Below, piece by piece: positions 8,134-17,660 of a stretch of 64,000 nt of DNA. Each line of letters opens with the position of its first letter. The first letter of the stretch is position 1. Location: NCBI GenBank assembly GCA_003241485.1, contig QFQD01000057.1:8854-72853 (forward strand), in the 5' to 3' direction. Both the position numbers and the translations under genes were made by a program. The notes below the pieces were generated by a model. It did no database searches. It was not told where the DNA came from and saw only the letters and a program-made list of their open reading frames with translations. Source of the DNA: Ancylobacter novellus (GTDB lineage Bacteria > Pseudomonadota > Alphaproteobacteria > Rhizobiales > Xanthobacteraceae).

Positions 8134-9315
8134 TCAGGCCTTTCGGTTCATGTAACAGAACGCCACGAGACCAATGCCAGCAATCGAACACAAGGCTGCG
8201 GCGGCGAAGATGCCGGGGTAGCCGGCATGGCCAATGATTAGTCCGGCGACGGGACCTGTAAGCGCCAGAGCAAGATCAAGAAATACGGTATAGATGCCGA
8301 GTGCTCCACCGCGGCTTGATGCTGGGACACGCTTCATCAATTCGACGCCGAGTGCCGGAAAGACCAGGCCGAAGCCCAATCCCGCAAAGGCGGCACCTAT
8401 CAGCGCGGGCAGAGGCGAGGTGGCAAGCCAGATCATCGCCAGACCGACTGTCTCCAGCGCCAGTGCCGCGACCGCGACGGCGTAGCCGCCGAAACGCTCG
8501 ATCTGCCCCGCGAATACAACGCGCGTGCCGGCAAAACTCAGGCCGAAGACGGCGACCAGTAGCGAGGCACCGCTCCAACCCGCTGCGACGAACATCAGGC
8601 CGCCGAAGCTCGCGACGCCGCCAAAGCCGATCGCACCAAGCATCAGTGCGAGCCCGAAAGGTAGAACCAAGACAAGCGTCCGGCCGGCCGTCGCCCGGTC
8701 CCCGGGGACGATAGGTGTTTCCGCATGTGAGAACGCCACCGCAAGGCCGATCGCCGGTGCCAGGGTGGCAAGCAAGCCTACCGCCCATAAGCCGTCGAGG
8801 CCGAACGCGTAGCCACCGATCGGGCCACCAGCCGCGATGGCACCGTAGGCGGCCACGCCTCCCCAGGACATTACCTGAGCCGTATGGAGGGGGCCGACGC
8901 GGCCGATGTTCCAGGTAATGGTGCCGGTGCCGGAACAGCTTTCGCCGAAGCCGAGCAGCAGCCGGCTGGTGACGATCAGCCCATAGGCGAACAGCGGCAT
9001 GTCGCGCGCCATCGGCACCGCGGTGAGCATGAGGCCCGCGAGCAGAGCCGCCACGAGTCCATATATGACGGTTCGACGTGCGCCTATGGCATCCGACATG
9101 CGCCCGGCGAGCGAACGCGTCACCATGGTGGACACGAACTGGCTGCTGACGGAAAGCCCGCCCAACACGACGCCAAGCTTCAGTTCATACACCACATAGG
9201 CCGGCAGCACCGCGAGCGGCAGGCCGACACCGAGATAGGTGCAGAAATTGACGAAGGAAATCGGCAGAATGCGCAGGAGAACCGGAGTTCCCTGCGCGAT
9301 CGGTTGCGATGTCAC
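8134..9315 (-). CDS. MFS transporter, YfcJ/YhhS-like (393 aa)
   Basis: A 12-transmembrane major facilitator with the signature loop after helix 2 (AGRMSDAIGARRTV) and paired hydrophobic halves. The GTG at 9315 is chosen as start: AAGGA lies eight bases upstream, and the longer open frame would overlap the upstream SDR gene. It is the last gene of a minus-strand catabolic operon behind the SDR (28-base gap). Family members export sugars, drugs or small metabolites; the substrate here may be the pathway's intermediate or product. Confidence 0.85.
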   Translation of the reverse strand: MTSQPIAQGTPVLLRILPISFVNFCTYLGVGLPLAVLPAYVVYELKLGVVLGGLSVSSQFVSTMVTRSLAGRMSDAIGARRTVIYGLVAALLAGLMLTAVPMARDMPLFAYGLIVTSRLLLGFGESCSGTGTITWNIGRVGPLHTAQVMSWGGVAAYGAIAAGGPIGGYAFGLDGLWAVGLLATLAPAIGLAVAFSHAETPIVPGDRATAGRTLVLVLPFGLALMLGAIGFGGVASFGGLMFVAAGWSGASLLVAVFGLSFAGTRVVFAGQIERFGGYAVAVAALALETVGLAMIWLATSPLPALIGAAFAGLGFGLVFPALGVELMKRVPASSRGGALGIYTVFLDLALALTGPVAGLIIGHAGYPGIFAAAALCSIAGIGLVAFCYMNRKA

Positions 9316-9343
9316 GGCACCGGTCCTTGGCGAGAGCGCCGGT

Positions 9344-10144
9344 TCAATCCGAACGCGGCAGGCCCGGAATGCGGCCGAGCGCGGATTCGGTATAGCCGCC
9401 GTCCACACACAGGCTCTGGCCGACGATAAAGCCGGCTTCCGGTCCAAGCAGGAAAGCAACGGCGCTGGCAACGTCCTCCGCCATGCCGACCCGTCCGATG
9501 GGGACGATACGGTTACGCTCGGCGGCAACTTCTGGGTTCCGGTAGATGGATTCGGTCAGTGTCGTCCGGATCATGCCCGGCGACACGCTGTTCACTCGGA
9601 CGCCCTTGGGCGCCCATTCCTGCCCGAGTTGGCGGCAAAGCATGATCAGCGCCGCCTTGCTCGACGAATAGGCTCCCATACCGGGATGCGGCGCCATACC
9701 CGAGGCGGAGGCTACCGCGACGAAGGCGCCGCGCGCTTCGACGAGAGCGGGATAGGCCGCCTTGGCCAGCAGCCAGACCGAGCGCACATTCACGTCGAAC
9801 AGCCGATCCCAGCTCGCGGAATCGAGTTGCTCCAACGGTGCCGGCGCGGTCATGCCGGCATTGGCAACGACGCCATCGAGCCCACCAAAGGCCTCCGCGC
9901 TGGCCGCCACCAGATTTTCAGGCGCGGCCTCGTCGCCGAGATCGCCGAACAGCGGCAGCACCTCGGCACCGAGCGCGCGAACCTGCGTGGCCACGTCATC
10001 GCGAGCCGCACTTGGCGCGCGACCAGCGATGGCGATGCGCAGTCGTTCGCCGTGCTGCCGGGCGAGCTTGAGCGCGATGGCCGCGCCGATGCCACGGCTC
10101 GCGCCCGTGACCAGAGCCCGGAACGGGGCTTCGGTCTCGGTCAC
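9344..10144 (-). CDS. Short-chain dehydrogenase/reductase (266 aa)
   Basis: Classical SDR: the dinucleotide-binding TGASRGIG at the N-terminus, NAG near residue 97, the catalytic Ser in VASASG and the YSSSK motif. The C-terminal GFIVGQSLCVDGGY is typical. It would oxidise or reduce a hydroxy/keto group with NAD(P). It overlaps the aminotransferase gene by four bases (ATGA), so the two are translationally coupled and probably catalyse successive steps. Substrate unknown. Confidence 0.88.
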   Translation of the reverse strand: MTETEAPFRALVTGASRGIGAAIALKLARQHGERLRIAIAGRAPSAARDDVATQVRALGAEVLPLFGDLGDEAAPENLVAASAEAFGGLDGVVANAGMTAPAPLEQLDSASWDRLFDVNVRSVWLLAKAAYPALVEARGAFVAVASASGMAPHPGMGAYSSSKAALIMLCRQLGQEWAPKGVRVNSVSPGMIRTTLTESIYRNPEVAAERNRIVPIGRVGMAEDVASAVAFLLGPEAGFIVGQSLCVDGGYTESALGRIPGLPRSD

Positions 10145-11400
10145 AGCTTGATTCCCGACCGCGCGAGTTCGTGTGCCGCTTCGCGGAAGGCGCGAATGGT
10201 GATGTCCATCTCCGCGTCGCCATGCGACAGCGAGACAAAAAAGCGCCCCCAGACGGTGGGAAGGCCGATAACGCCGTTACGGCGCAGCGTATCGCTGACC
10301 AGCTTCATCGCCTCGGAGTTCACCCTGGCTTGGGCTTCGTCATAGGTACGCGGGCGCTGATCGGTGAACCACAGCGAGAACACGCTGTCGAAACCCGTGG
10401 TCGTGGCAGCGATACCCTCGCTCCCGAAGGCTGCCGTGATCTCGGCGCGCAGCTTCGCGCCCCAATCGAACAGTCGGCTATAGGCGCTCTCGTCCTCCAG
10501 TACCTTCATGGTCGCCAGCACGGCGGATGCCACCAGCGGGTTGCCGTGATAGGTGCCGTAGGTTGACACCTGCCCGTTATCGACGACCTCGAACGCCTTC
10601 GGTGTGCCAAGCACGGCAGCGACCGGCACGCCGCTGCCGATGGCCTTGCCGAAGGTGGCGAGGTCGGGCGTCAGGCCGAGATCCTCAGACACCAGCTTCA
10701 CGCCGCGCCGCAGGCCCACCATCACCTCGTCGGCGATGATCAGCGTGCCATTCTCCTGCGCACGCTTCGTCAGATGCTCGAAGAAGCTGCGATCCGGCAC
10801 CAGGCAGCCGGTGTTGCCCAGCATCGGCTCGATAAGGATCGCGGCAAGGTCCGAACCCAGCTCGTCGAACAGCTGGTCGACATCGTCGATCTCATTAACC
10901 CGGAACAGTGTCGTGTCTTCCTTAACCGGGCGGTTATTGGTCCGCTCAGCTTCGGGGGACTCCACCAGTCCGAAGCGCAGCGGATCGAACCAGCCATCAT
11001 AGCCGCCGACCGGCTTGGCGATGAGACGGCGTCCGGTAGCGCCGCGGGCGATGCGGCAGGCGAGATGGACCGCCTCGGTGCCGGTGGTCGCGAAAGTCGC
11101 GCGGGTCAGACGCGCGCCGCCGATGCGGCCCAAAGCGGTACCGGCCGGCTCTTCGATGTCGTTCGGAAAGCCCGGCATGGGACCATTGGCCAGAGCGCGA
11201 GTGCAGGCTTCCACCACGGCGGGATGCGCGTGGCCAAGCAGCGTCGCACCCATCGCCATGCCGTAATCGACGTAGCTGCGTCCTTCCGTGTCGATGAGCC
11301 GGGTTCCCTTGCTGCTGGCGACCGTAAAGCGCTTGCCGTCGAGTTCGGGCAAGGCACGGGCGCGGCTCGACACGCCGAATGGCACCGTCAATGCGGCCAT
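10141..11400 (-). CDS. Class III PLP-dependent aminotransferase (419 aa)
   Basis: Glutamate-1-semialdehyde aminomutase-like class III aminotransferase. Visible are DYGMAMGATLLGHAHP near the N-terminus, the cofactor pocket TTGTEAVHLACRIAR, the DEVMVGLR motif with the PLP-nitrogen Asp, and the Schiff-base Lys in ATFGKAIGSG. Length is normal. It sits after the TRAP transporter genes (34 bases from dctM) and before the SDR, so it likely deaminates the imported amino compound. It is probably not hemL, because it is embedded in an uptake and catabolic operon. Confidence 0.88.
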   Translation of the reverse strand: MAALTVPFGVSSRARALPELDGKRFTVASSKGTRLIDTEGRSYVDYGMAMGATLLGHAHPAVVEACTRALANGPMPGFPNDIEEPAGTALGRIGGARLTRATFATTGTEAVHLACRIARGATGRRLIAKPVGGYDGWFDPLRFGLVESPEAERTNNRPVKEDTTLFRVNEIDDVDQLFDELGSDLAAILIEPMLGNTGCLVPDRSFFEHLTKRAQENGTLIIADEVMVGLRRGVKLVSEDLGLTPDLATFGKAIGSGVPVAAVLGTPKAFEVVDNGQVSTYGTYHGNPLVASAVLATMKVLEDESAYSRLFDWGAKLRAEITAAFGSEGIAATTTGFDSVFSLWFTDQRPRTYDEAQARVNSEAMKLVSDTLRRNGVIGLPTVWGRFFVSLSHGDAEMDITIRAFREAAHELARSGIKL

Positions 11401-11433
11401 TTCAGTTACTCCAGTCCTGCAGATGCGGCTTGG

Positions 11434-12720
11434 TCAGAAGCCGAGATGTTTCGGCAACCACTCGGTGGTCGTCGGCACGAAGGCGATGATCAGAAGGCAG
11501 ATGTTGCTGCTGATGAAGAAGGGCAGCAGGCGACGCGTAACGGGATTCACCCCGATCTTCGCGATATTGCAGACCACGAAGATGTTGGTCCCGACCGGCG
11601 GGGTGAACAGGCCGATGCCGCCGGAGATGACGAAGATGAGGCCGAGCTGGTAGGGCGCGAGGCCGGCTTCCAGGCCGATCGGGTGGAGGATAGGCGCCAG
11701 GATGATGATCGTCGGCCCGAGATCGGCCCAGGTTCCGACGAAAGTCAGCAGCAGGATGATCAGCAGGACGGTGACAGTGGGACCCGCACCGAGCCCGTGC
11801 AGCAGGCCGGCGGTCCAAGCCGGCACTTCCTCGACGGTGAGGATCCAGGAGAACGGTACCGACACCGCCATGATTATCATGATGGCGCCGGTCATCCGCA
11901 CCGTCTCGTCACCGACCTTCCACAGAGCGCGCCAGCTCATCTCGCGATAGATCATCATGCCGACGACGATCGCCCAGACCACCGCGACGAATGCCGCCTC
12001 CGTGGTGGTCGCGAAGCCGGTCAACATCGAGCCGAGCACGACGATCGGCATGAGCATCGCGGGGCTCGCCGTGACGACATGGCGCGAGAAGCCACCGAGG
12101 GTCGGCCGCGTCGCCGATTTGGGGAAGTTCTCCCGCACGCCGACATAATAGGCGGTGAGCATGAAGGTGGCGGTCAGCATCAGACCAGGGATGATACCGG
12201 CGGCGAACAGGCCGCCGATCGAGGTGTTGGTAATGACGCCATACATGATCATCACCACGCTGGGCGGGATGATGATGCCGAGCGTGCCGGCGGCCGCGGT
12301 CACGGCGGCGGCGAAATCCTTGGGATAGCCGCGTTCGGCCATGGCCGGGATCATGATCGAACCAACGGCGCCGGTATCGGCGGTCGCCGAGCCGGTGATG
12401 CCGCCATAGACCATGCAGGTCGCCACATTGACGAGGCCGAGCCCGCCGCGGATCCAGCCGAACAGGTCGTCCGCCACGTTGATGATCCGCCGCGTCAGGC
12501 CGCCCTCGTTCATGATGCCGCCGGCGACCAGGAACAGCGGGATCGCAGCGAGCGCGATCGAATTGGCTCCGTTGAATACCTGCTGGGCGAACCAGGCCGG
12601 CGGCAACGGCACGAGGCCGGCGAAGATGACCGCCAGCGTCGCGGCCGCGATCGACCAGGCGACGGGCACGCCCGTGTAGAGCGTCAGGGCAAAGACGCCG
12701 AAAAGCACAAGCAATGTCAT
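11434..12720 (-). CDS. dctM: TRAP transporter large permease, DctM family (428 aa)
   Basis: A twelve-helix inner-membrane protein of the TRAP family that moves the substrate with Na+ (known for the family). Typical sequences include GGIMNEGGLTRRIINVA, the GITGSATADTGAVG glycine loop, and the C-terminal GGIGLFTPPVGTN. It follows the small permease gene by six bases. Together with dctQ and dctP it forms a complete tripartite importer for an organic or amino acid. Confidence 0.93.
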   Translation of the reverse strand: MTLLVLFGVFALTLYTGVPVAWSIAAATLAVIFAGLVPLPPAWFAQQVFNGANSIALAAIPLFLVAGGIMNEGGLTRRIINVADDLFGWIRGGLGLVNVATCMVYGGITGSATADTGAVGSIMIPAMAERGYPKDFAAAVTAAAGTLGIIIPPSVVMIMYGVITNTSIGGLFAAGIIPGLMLTATFMLTAYYVGVRENFPKSATRPTLGGFSRHVVTASPAMLMPIVVLGSMLTGFATTTEAAFVAVVWAIVVGMMIYREMSWRALWKVGDETVRMTGAIMIIMAVSVPFSWILTVEEVPAWTAGLLHGLGAGPTVTVLLIILLLTFVGTWADLGPTIIILAPILHPIGLEAGLAPYQLGLIFVISGGIGLFTPPVGTNIFVVCNIAKIGVNPVTRRLLPFFISSNICLLIIAFVPTTTEWLPKHLGF

Positions 12721-12726
12721 GACGCG

Positions 12727-13221
12727 TTACCGGATGATGCGAAACAGTCGCAGAACGGCGATCGTGCCGAGGCAGCAGCCCATAAAGACGATGATCGCCT
12801 GCATGGTCCAGGACGGCAGCCGCATGACGGGCGTCGGCATGTAGCCAGTGCGGGCGAGCATGGCGTAGCCGCTCCACACCATGACGCCCGATACCACGCT
12901 CAAGACCAGGGCATGGTAGATGCGGAAGAACGTTCCGCGATCACGCGAGACGCCGTCGATCGAAACGTTCTCGCCGAGGATTTCCGATATCACGGTCCCG
13001 ATGGCGGTGATCCAGAGGAACATGATCGCCAGCAGTTCGAACGACCAGGTCACGCCGCTGAGATGGAAATAGCGGCCAACGACGCCGAGACCCGTGGCCA
13101 CCAGCAGCACGATGAGCGCCGCCATGCCGGCCCATTGCAGAGCGAGATGCGCGGCGCTGCCGAGCCGCGCCGCGCGGGTGCCGGGCGCCGCAGCGCCCTT
13201 GCTCACGCCACCTGGGTTCAC
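12727..13221 (-). CDS. dctQ: TRAP transporter small permease, DctQ family (164 aa)
   Basis: Four predicted membrane helices in the usual DctQ pattern, with the conserved short motif FLWITAIGTVISE between helices two and three. It partners DctM in the inner membrane. Its start overlaps the end of dctP by four bases. An N-terminal Ala/Gly-rich tail of about 20 residues precedes the first helix. Confidence 0.88.
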   Translation of the reverse strand: MNPGGVSKGAAAPGTRAARLGSAAHLALQWAGMAALIVLLVATGLGVVGRYFHLSGVTWSFELLAIMFLWITAIGTVISEILGENVSIDGVSRDRGTFFRIYHALVLSVVSGVMVWSGYAMLARTGYMPTPVMRLPSWTMQAIIVFMGCCLGTIAVLRLFRIIR

Positions 13222-14201
13222 GACTTGGCTGCCGCGTCGCGCACCGCCTTCACAAGATCGGCGCCGTACTCCTTGGAAAAGGTCTCATAGACCGGGCCGA
13301 CCTTCGCCGCGAAAGGCGCGGTGTCGACCGCGTTCACCTGCAGGCCCTTTTCCTTCAGCTTGGCGATCACGCCCGCATAGGAATCCATGATGGCGGTGCG
13401 ATACCAGGCCTGCGTCGCGGCGGCCGCGTCGAGCACGGCCTTGCGCTCGTCGGGGGGCAGGCTGTCGAGCTTGGCCTTGTTGGCGTACCACCAATTCGCC
13501 ATCCACATGTAGTTGGACAGCGACAGATATTTCTGCCCTTCATACCATTTGGCGTCGTAGAAATCGCGCAGTTCCGGCTCCGCGCCGTCCACCACGCCGC
13601 TCTGCAGCGAAGTATAGACCTCGCCATAGGGAATGGCCTGCGGCAGCGCGCCGAGCACCTTGATGGTCTCGATGGCGACCGGAATCGGCGGGGTGCGCAT
13701 CTTGAGACCCGCCATGTCCGCCGGCTTCTCGATCGGATGCTTGCTGTTAGTGAAGCTGCGGAAGCCTGAATCCAGCACGCCGATGATCTCGTAGCCCTTC
13801 GCCGGCGCCATCGCCTTGAGCTGGGTGCCGATCGGACCATCGAGCACGGTGTGCACTTTGGTGAAGCTGTCGAACAGGAAGGGCAGCGACACGACATTGA
13901 GGCGCGGGTCGATCGCATCGACCACACCGCCCAGTCCCATGTCGATGGAGCCGTCGCCGACCGCCTCGTTCACCGGACCTTCGTCACCGAGAAGGCCGTT
14001 GGCGAAGATCGATATCTTGACGCTGCCGCCGGTTGCCTTCTCGACGTCGGCCTTGAACTTCAGCAGGCCCCGCTGGATGAGGCTGTCTTCGGGCGAGGAA
14101 TGCGCCACCTTCAGCGTGGTCGCGGCAAGAGCGCGCCCCGTAATCGCGAAAGTGGAGGCAGCAGCAACTCCCGCGATAAAAGTCCTGCGGTCAACACGCA
14201 T
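13218..14201 (-). CDS. dctP: TRAP transporter periplasmic substrate-binding protein, DctP family (327 aa)
   Basis: Starts with a Tat-like signal (DRRTFIAGVAAAS) ending in an Ala-rich cleavage site, so it is exported to the periplasm. The conserved ligand-binding Arg lies in GLKMRTPP, which in this family grips a carboxylate. It is the first structural gene of the TRAP-aminotransferase-SDR operon; the LysR gene lies 204 bases upstream on the same strand. The ligand is probably a carboxylate or amino acid. Confidence 0.92.
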   Translation of the reverse strand: MRVDRRTFIAGVAAASTFAITGRALAATTLKVAHSSPEDSLIQRGLLKFKADVEKATGGSVKISIFANGLLGDEGPVNEAVGDGSIDMGLGGVVDAIDPRLNVVSLPFLFDSFTKVHTVLDGPIGTQLKAMAPAKGYEIIGVLDSGFRSFTNSKHPIEKPADMAGLKMRTPPIPVAIETIKVLGALPQAIPYGEVYTSLQSGVVDGAEPELRDFYDAKWYEGQKYLSLSNYMWMANWWYANKAKLDSLPPDERKAVLDAAAATQAWYRTAIMDSYAGVIAKLKEKGLQVNAVDTAPFAAKVGPVYETFSKEYGADLVKAVRDAAAKS

Positions 14202-14405
14202 AGTCGTCTCCAGATTTATCTCTCGCCAATACGAGGCTCTATCTTGGATTTTCTTCCCCAGCGTCGCTCTACAGGAGCACTTGCCGAGACCGGATGCTTG
14301 ATCTCGCGCGGCAGGCTCTGTGACGAATTGACGTCACTGTGTTCCACGCCGCCGTGCGACGTCAATCACCGCCGCATTGCCGCCGGGCAACAAGTTCTTA
14401 TGGCT

Positions 14406-15344
14406 TCATAACACCGCTTTATTGCGCGCGGGGCGCGGCGGCGGCGCCTCATCCGCCTGCGGTATCCAGTCGTCGCCACCGCTCGCCGCGTCGCGCGGGC
14501 GGGCAAACTCGCGCTGCAGGAAGGCCGCGACCCGTCGCGCCGCGAGACGTTCGCTGCGGCTGACCAGCAGGACCAGCGGCAGGTCCGGCAGGTCCGGCAG
14601 CCCCTCTTGCGCGCCAAGGCGACGCCAGCCATGCGGCACCGCCGATTCCGGCAATACGGTGAGCATGTTGCCGGAGGCGACCGCCATATGGATGCCGACG
14701 AGATGCGAGGAGGAATGCGCCAGCCGCCAGGCGCGCCCAGCGCGATCAAGCGAGGCGAAGACGCGCGGGCGCGCCGAGCACCAGTCGGAGAACAGGGCGA
14801 GGCGCAGCACATCCTCGCGTTCGGGTGCGCCGGTTGGCCCGGTGCACCACACCTGTTTCTCGTAGCGGAATACCGATTCTAGCGGGTCGTCGGAATTCTG
14901 CGTCACCACCGCGACGTCGAGTTCGCCGCTGTCCATCATGCCGCGCAGCTTGCGGGAGAAGTCGCAGGTTAGATCGATGTAGAGCGCCCGGTTCTGCGGG
15001 CTGAAGCGATGAAGCAGTGCCTCGCCGAAGGAACTGAGGAAATCGTCGGGCATGCCGAGCCGGACCCGGCTTTCCATCACGCGGTCGGCCACCGCCTCCA
15101 GCGCCTCGGCCTCGATCGACTGGATTCTGCGGGCATAGGCGATCAGACAGTCTCCGGTCATGGTGGGCGTAATGCGCCGATGACCGCGCTCGAACAGCTT
15201 CTTGCCGAGCCGCTCCTCCAGCCGCGCGACCGACATACTGACGGCCGCCTGGGTCTTTCCGAGGTGTTCCGCCGCCGCGGTAAAGCTTCCAAAATCCGCG
15301 ACAGCCACCAAGGCTGCCAGCGCATCACTGTCGAGATGGCGCAT
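14406..15344 (-). CDS. LysR-family transcriptional regulator (312 aa)
   Basis: N-terminal winged HTH (residues about 3-62: LAALVAVADFGSFTAAAEHL, KTQAAVSMSVARLEERLG) followed by the substrate-binding-like effector domain. Start at ATG 15344 with GAGG just upstream; the longer open frame adds 33 unrelated residues. It lies upstream of, and in the same direction as, the TRAP operon, separated by about 200 bases, so it is the likely regulator of that operon. The C-terminus ends in a Pro/Arg-rich tail. Confidence 0.88.
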   Translation of the reverse strand: MRHLDSDALAALVAVADFGSFTAAAEHLGKTQAAVSMSVARLEERLGKKLFERGHRRITPTMTGDCLIAYARRIQSIEAEALEAVADRVMESRVRLGMPDDFLSSFGEALLHRFSPQNRALYIDLTCDFSRKLRGMMDSGELDVAVVTQNSDDPLESVFRYEKQVWCTGPTGAPEREDVLRLALFSDWCSARPRVFASLDRAGRAWRLAHSSSHLVGIHMAVASGNMLTVLPESAVPHGWRRLGAQEGLPDLPDLPLVLLVSRSERLAARRVAAFLQREFARPRDAASGGDDWIPQADEAPPPRPARNKAVL

Positions 15345-15469
15345 GTCCTCGCCCCGGCTCGTTTTCAGAACCGGAAAGTTAACGCGGCGCGTGCCGTCTT
15401 CTAAGACTGAATAGTATACTGGCAGGCAGGGCATTTGCTCCAATAATGTGCAGCCAATCCGGATGTGCG

Positions 15470-15650
15470 GCGGCTAGTGCAGTGTGATGTTTCGGTATGA
15501 AGAGGTTGGCGGTCGTGGGCCATCTGCCCGGTCGAGGAGCAGGACGGCATGAGCTCCCTTCGCGAAGGTCCCTGGGATCTCGTCGAGATGAGCCTGCATG
15601 GCGTGCGGATCGGCGAAGGGCTTCTTGAACCATCGATCACGCGCTAATCC
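15470..15650 (-). mobile_element. IS630-family transposase remnant
   Basis: In one minus-strand frame the sequence reads WFKKPFADPHAMQAHLDEI, GTFAKGAHAVLLLDRA. After a one-base shift it continues TTANLFIPKHH. This matches the middle of IS630-type DDE transposases around the second catalytic Asp (LLLDRAGWH-like). Both ends of the gene are missing, so this is a scar. It adjoins an IS3 fragment, marking an insertion hotspot between the LysR and XRE-cupin genes. Confidence 0.6.
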
Positions 15651-15811
15651 TGCGCCAAATGATACGGCCTAGCGCCGATATGGGAGAAGCTTTTCTGCTT
15701 CAGCAACTTGCCGGTCGTTTGCTCGTGATGGTCGACGCCGAAGCGCTCTCGGACGACCGTCTGAACCGCCCCGGCTTTGCCGGAGGCCCCAACTCCTCAG
15801 AGGATGGGGCT

Positions 15812-16168
15812 ATGACGAGCAAGACGACGAACAAGTTCTTGCCTGAGGTGCGCGCTCGCGCGGTGGGGATGGTGCTGGATCATGACGCTGAGCATCCGTC
15901 GCGCTGGCAGGCGATTGTGTCGATTGCGACCAAGATTGGCTGCTCGGCACACTCGCTGAACGAGTGGCTGAAGAAGGCTGAGATTGATGCCGGTAAGCGG
16001 GCAGGCGTGACGACGGATATGTCTGCGAAGCTGAAGGCCCTTGAGCGCGAGAACCGCGAGCTGCGGCAGGCGAACGAGATCCCGCGCAAGGCGCGGTGCA
16101 TTTGGCGGCCCCTGCAGCAGTCTGGCAGCGCATTTCTGGAGAGCTTGACGAACAGTCGGCAATTCTAG
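15812..16168 (+). pseudogene. IS3-family transposase OrfA, truncated, no OrfB
   Basis: The ATG at 15812 opens MTSKTTNKFLPEVRARAVGM, the typical IS3 OrfA start, with the HTH region WQAIVSIATKIGCSAHSLNEW and a leucine-zipper-like tail (KLKALERENRELRQANEI). After NEIPRKA the sequence departs from the family (normally LRKASAYFAQAE) and stops 30 codons later. The OrfB DDE domain does not follow. The element is non-functional. Confidence 0.7.
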
Positions 16169-17036
16169 GTGCGTGTGGCGGGTTCTATGCCGCTCTTTCA
16201 TAGTATCGCAGCGATGTGACGTTATCTCGTTTGGTCCCGCAGTATCAGGACAGCTTGAGGGCAGGATAAAAGCGCGCACATTGCGCGGCGGTCGGATGGT
16301 TGTTTTTACAGGATATTTTCTAGATCTCGACACATTGCGCCGCTCGATAGCAATGTTCGGGTATCGCGGGACTCTCGTTGACTGAAGACTTCCCTACACA
16401 TTGTCATCGGTTGATGCCGGCTGAGGGCCATCACCCCTCGGCTTTGGATCGCGCGGCCTGCCACTTCTGGATCGTGGCCGAGCGAGGGGCTTCTCGGAAG
16501 AAACGCCGCCCCTGATCGAGGCGAGTCGCCTCCCCATAACGTGCCTGCACTGACCGCCGATGCCTCGGACGCAGTTCGCGCGCATGTTGGTGAAGTTCTG
16601 CCAGCAGCGTGCACCGACCGTCCTGTCGTCCCCCGAGCCGATCTCTTTCAGAACGGGCTTCTCGATCTCCTCGCCGCGCGCATACCACCGCCTCTGACGG
16701 AGCGCGACTATGACTGGCACGCGATCGCTCACGCCTGTAATGTCGATCATGCCGATTTGCAGCGCGCCGGACCGGTGCTTACGCCCGGCCTTGATGCGCT
16801 GCGCCGTGAACTGGCGCGCCGCGGCCACGTCACGGTGAAGCGTGCCGCGGCGCGCCGGGCACCGTCCGGCTCGGAGAGGGGCACGCTTCAGCTGCGCCGC
16901 GCCGACGCGGTCCTCGGGCGAAGCCGATCGTCGAGTTCCCCGATAGCGACGGGCGTCGCCGCACCCCTACCGGTGTAGTCAGGTGATCGCGTCGAAAGCG
17001 GTTTGCTGATATGAGCCCAGCTGTTGCCGAGGTCGT
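16169..17036. other. Gap with one possible gene remnant (16541-16978, +)
   Basis: Between the IS3 scar and the XRE-cupin gene. An open frame at 16541-16978 (plus, GTG start, 145 codons) reads plausibly as protein at VPRADLFQNGLLDLLAARI and LTERDYDWHAIAHACNVDHA; no family is recognised. An overlapping minus-strand frame (16394-16828) is equally open and looks like a shadow. No operator matching those at 17661 and 19599 was seen before the regulator gene. Confidence 0.3.
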
Positions 17037-17654
17037 GTGGGGAGTCGTGCTGTGCAGGCGGAGCCAGTTGAAATCGAGGATAGCGTCGCCGATCAACTGC
17101 GCATCCTTGCCGCCGAGCTGCGTCGCCATCGCAAGGACCGTCAGCTTTCGCTGGAGGCACTGAGCCTGTTGTCCGGCGTGAGCCGGTCCATGATCTCGAA
17201 GATCGAGCGTGGCGAAACCGTGCCGTCCACTGGCACGCTCTCCCGGCTCGCCGAAGCGCTGGGCACCACCTTCTCCCAGCTCATGGCGCATCCGGTGGAG
17301 AGCGAGATCATCGTCATCCCGGCCGACCGCCAGCCGATCCTGAGCGACACCGCCTCCGGCTATCATCGCCGCTGCATCTCGCCTGTGCTACCCGGACGGG
17401 GCGTCGACTGGGTGATCAACACGCTGCCTGCCCTCGGCACGAGCGGCGAGTTCGTCGCGCACCGGCGGGGCGTCGAGGAATACATCTACGTGCTGAAGGG
17501 GCGGCTCGAAGCCCGAGTCGGCGCGCGGCGGGTGACGCTGGAGACCGGCGATGCACTCTATTTCCAGGCGCATGAGACGCACCAGTTCACCAACCTCGAA
17601 GCCGGCGAGTGTGAGTATTTTTTGATCATCAACAGCTCCGGTCTGCGCGGATAA
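17037..17654 (+). CDS. XRE-family regulator with C-terminal cupin sensor domain (205 aa)
   Basis: N-terminal HTH_3 (about residues 20-75: LSLEALSLLSGVSRSMISKI, ERGETVPSTGTLSRLAEALG) joined to a small cupin domain with the EYIYVLKGRLEARVG strand and ETGDALYFQAHETHQF. This architecture senses small metabolites and usually represses or activates adjacent catabolic genes. The start is a GTG, at 17037 or 17052. The ridA-MOSC-reductase genes follow 62 bases downstream, and inverted TCCACTA motifs before ridA and the transporter are its likely binding sites. Confidence 0.88.
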   Translation: MGSRAVQAEPVEIEDSVADQLRILAAELRRHRKDRQLSLEALSLLSGVSRSMISKIERGETVPSTGTLSRLAEALGTTFSQLMAHPVESEIIVIPADRQPILSDTASGYHRRCISPVLPGRGVDWVINTLPALGTSGEFVAHRRGVEEYIYVLKGRLEARVGARRVTLETGDALYFQAHETHQFTNLEAGECEYFLIINSSGLRG

Positions 17655-17660
17655 GGGACT

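Noticed and set aside
10774..13290. An open frame of 838 codons on the plus strand opposite the TRAP and aminotransferase genes
   Set aside because: It is antisense to four clear genes, has an extreme Asp/Gly/Arg/His composition and no domains; long antisense frames are expected at this GC content.
16394..16828. A 144-codon minus-strand frame between the IS3 scar and the XRE-cupin gene
   Set aside because: No motif or ribosome site; it overlaps a more protein-like plus-strand frame and has shadow-like composition.
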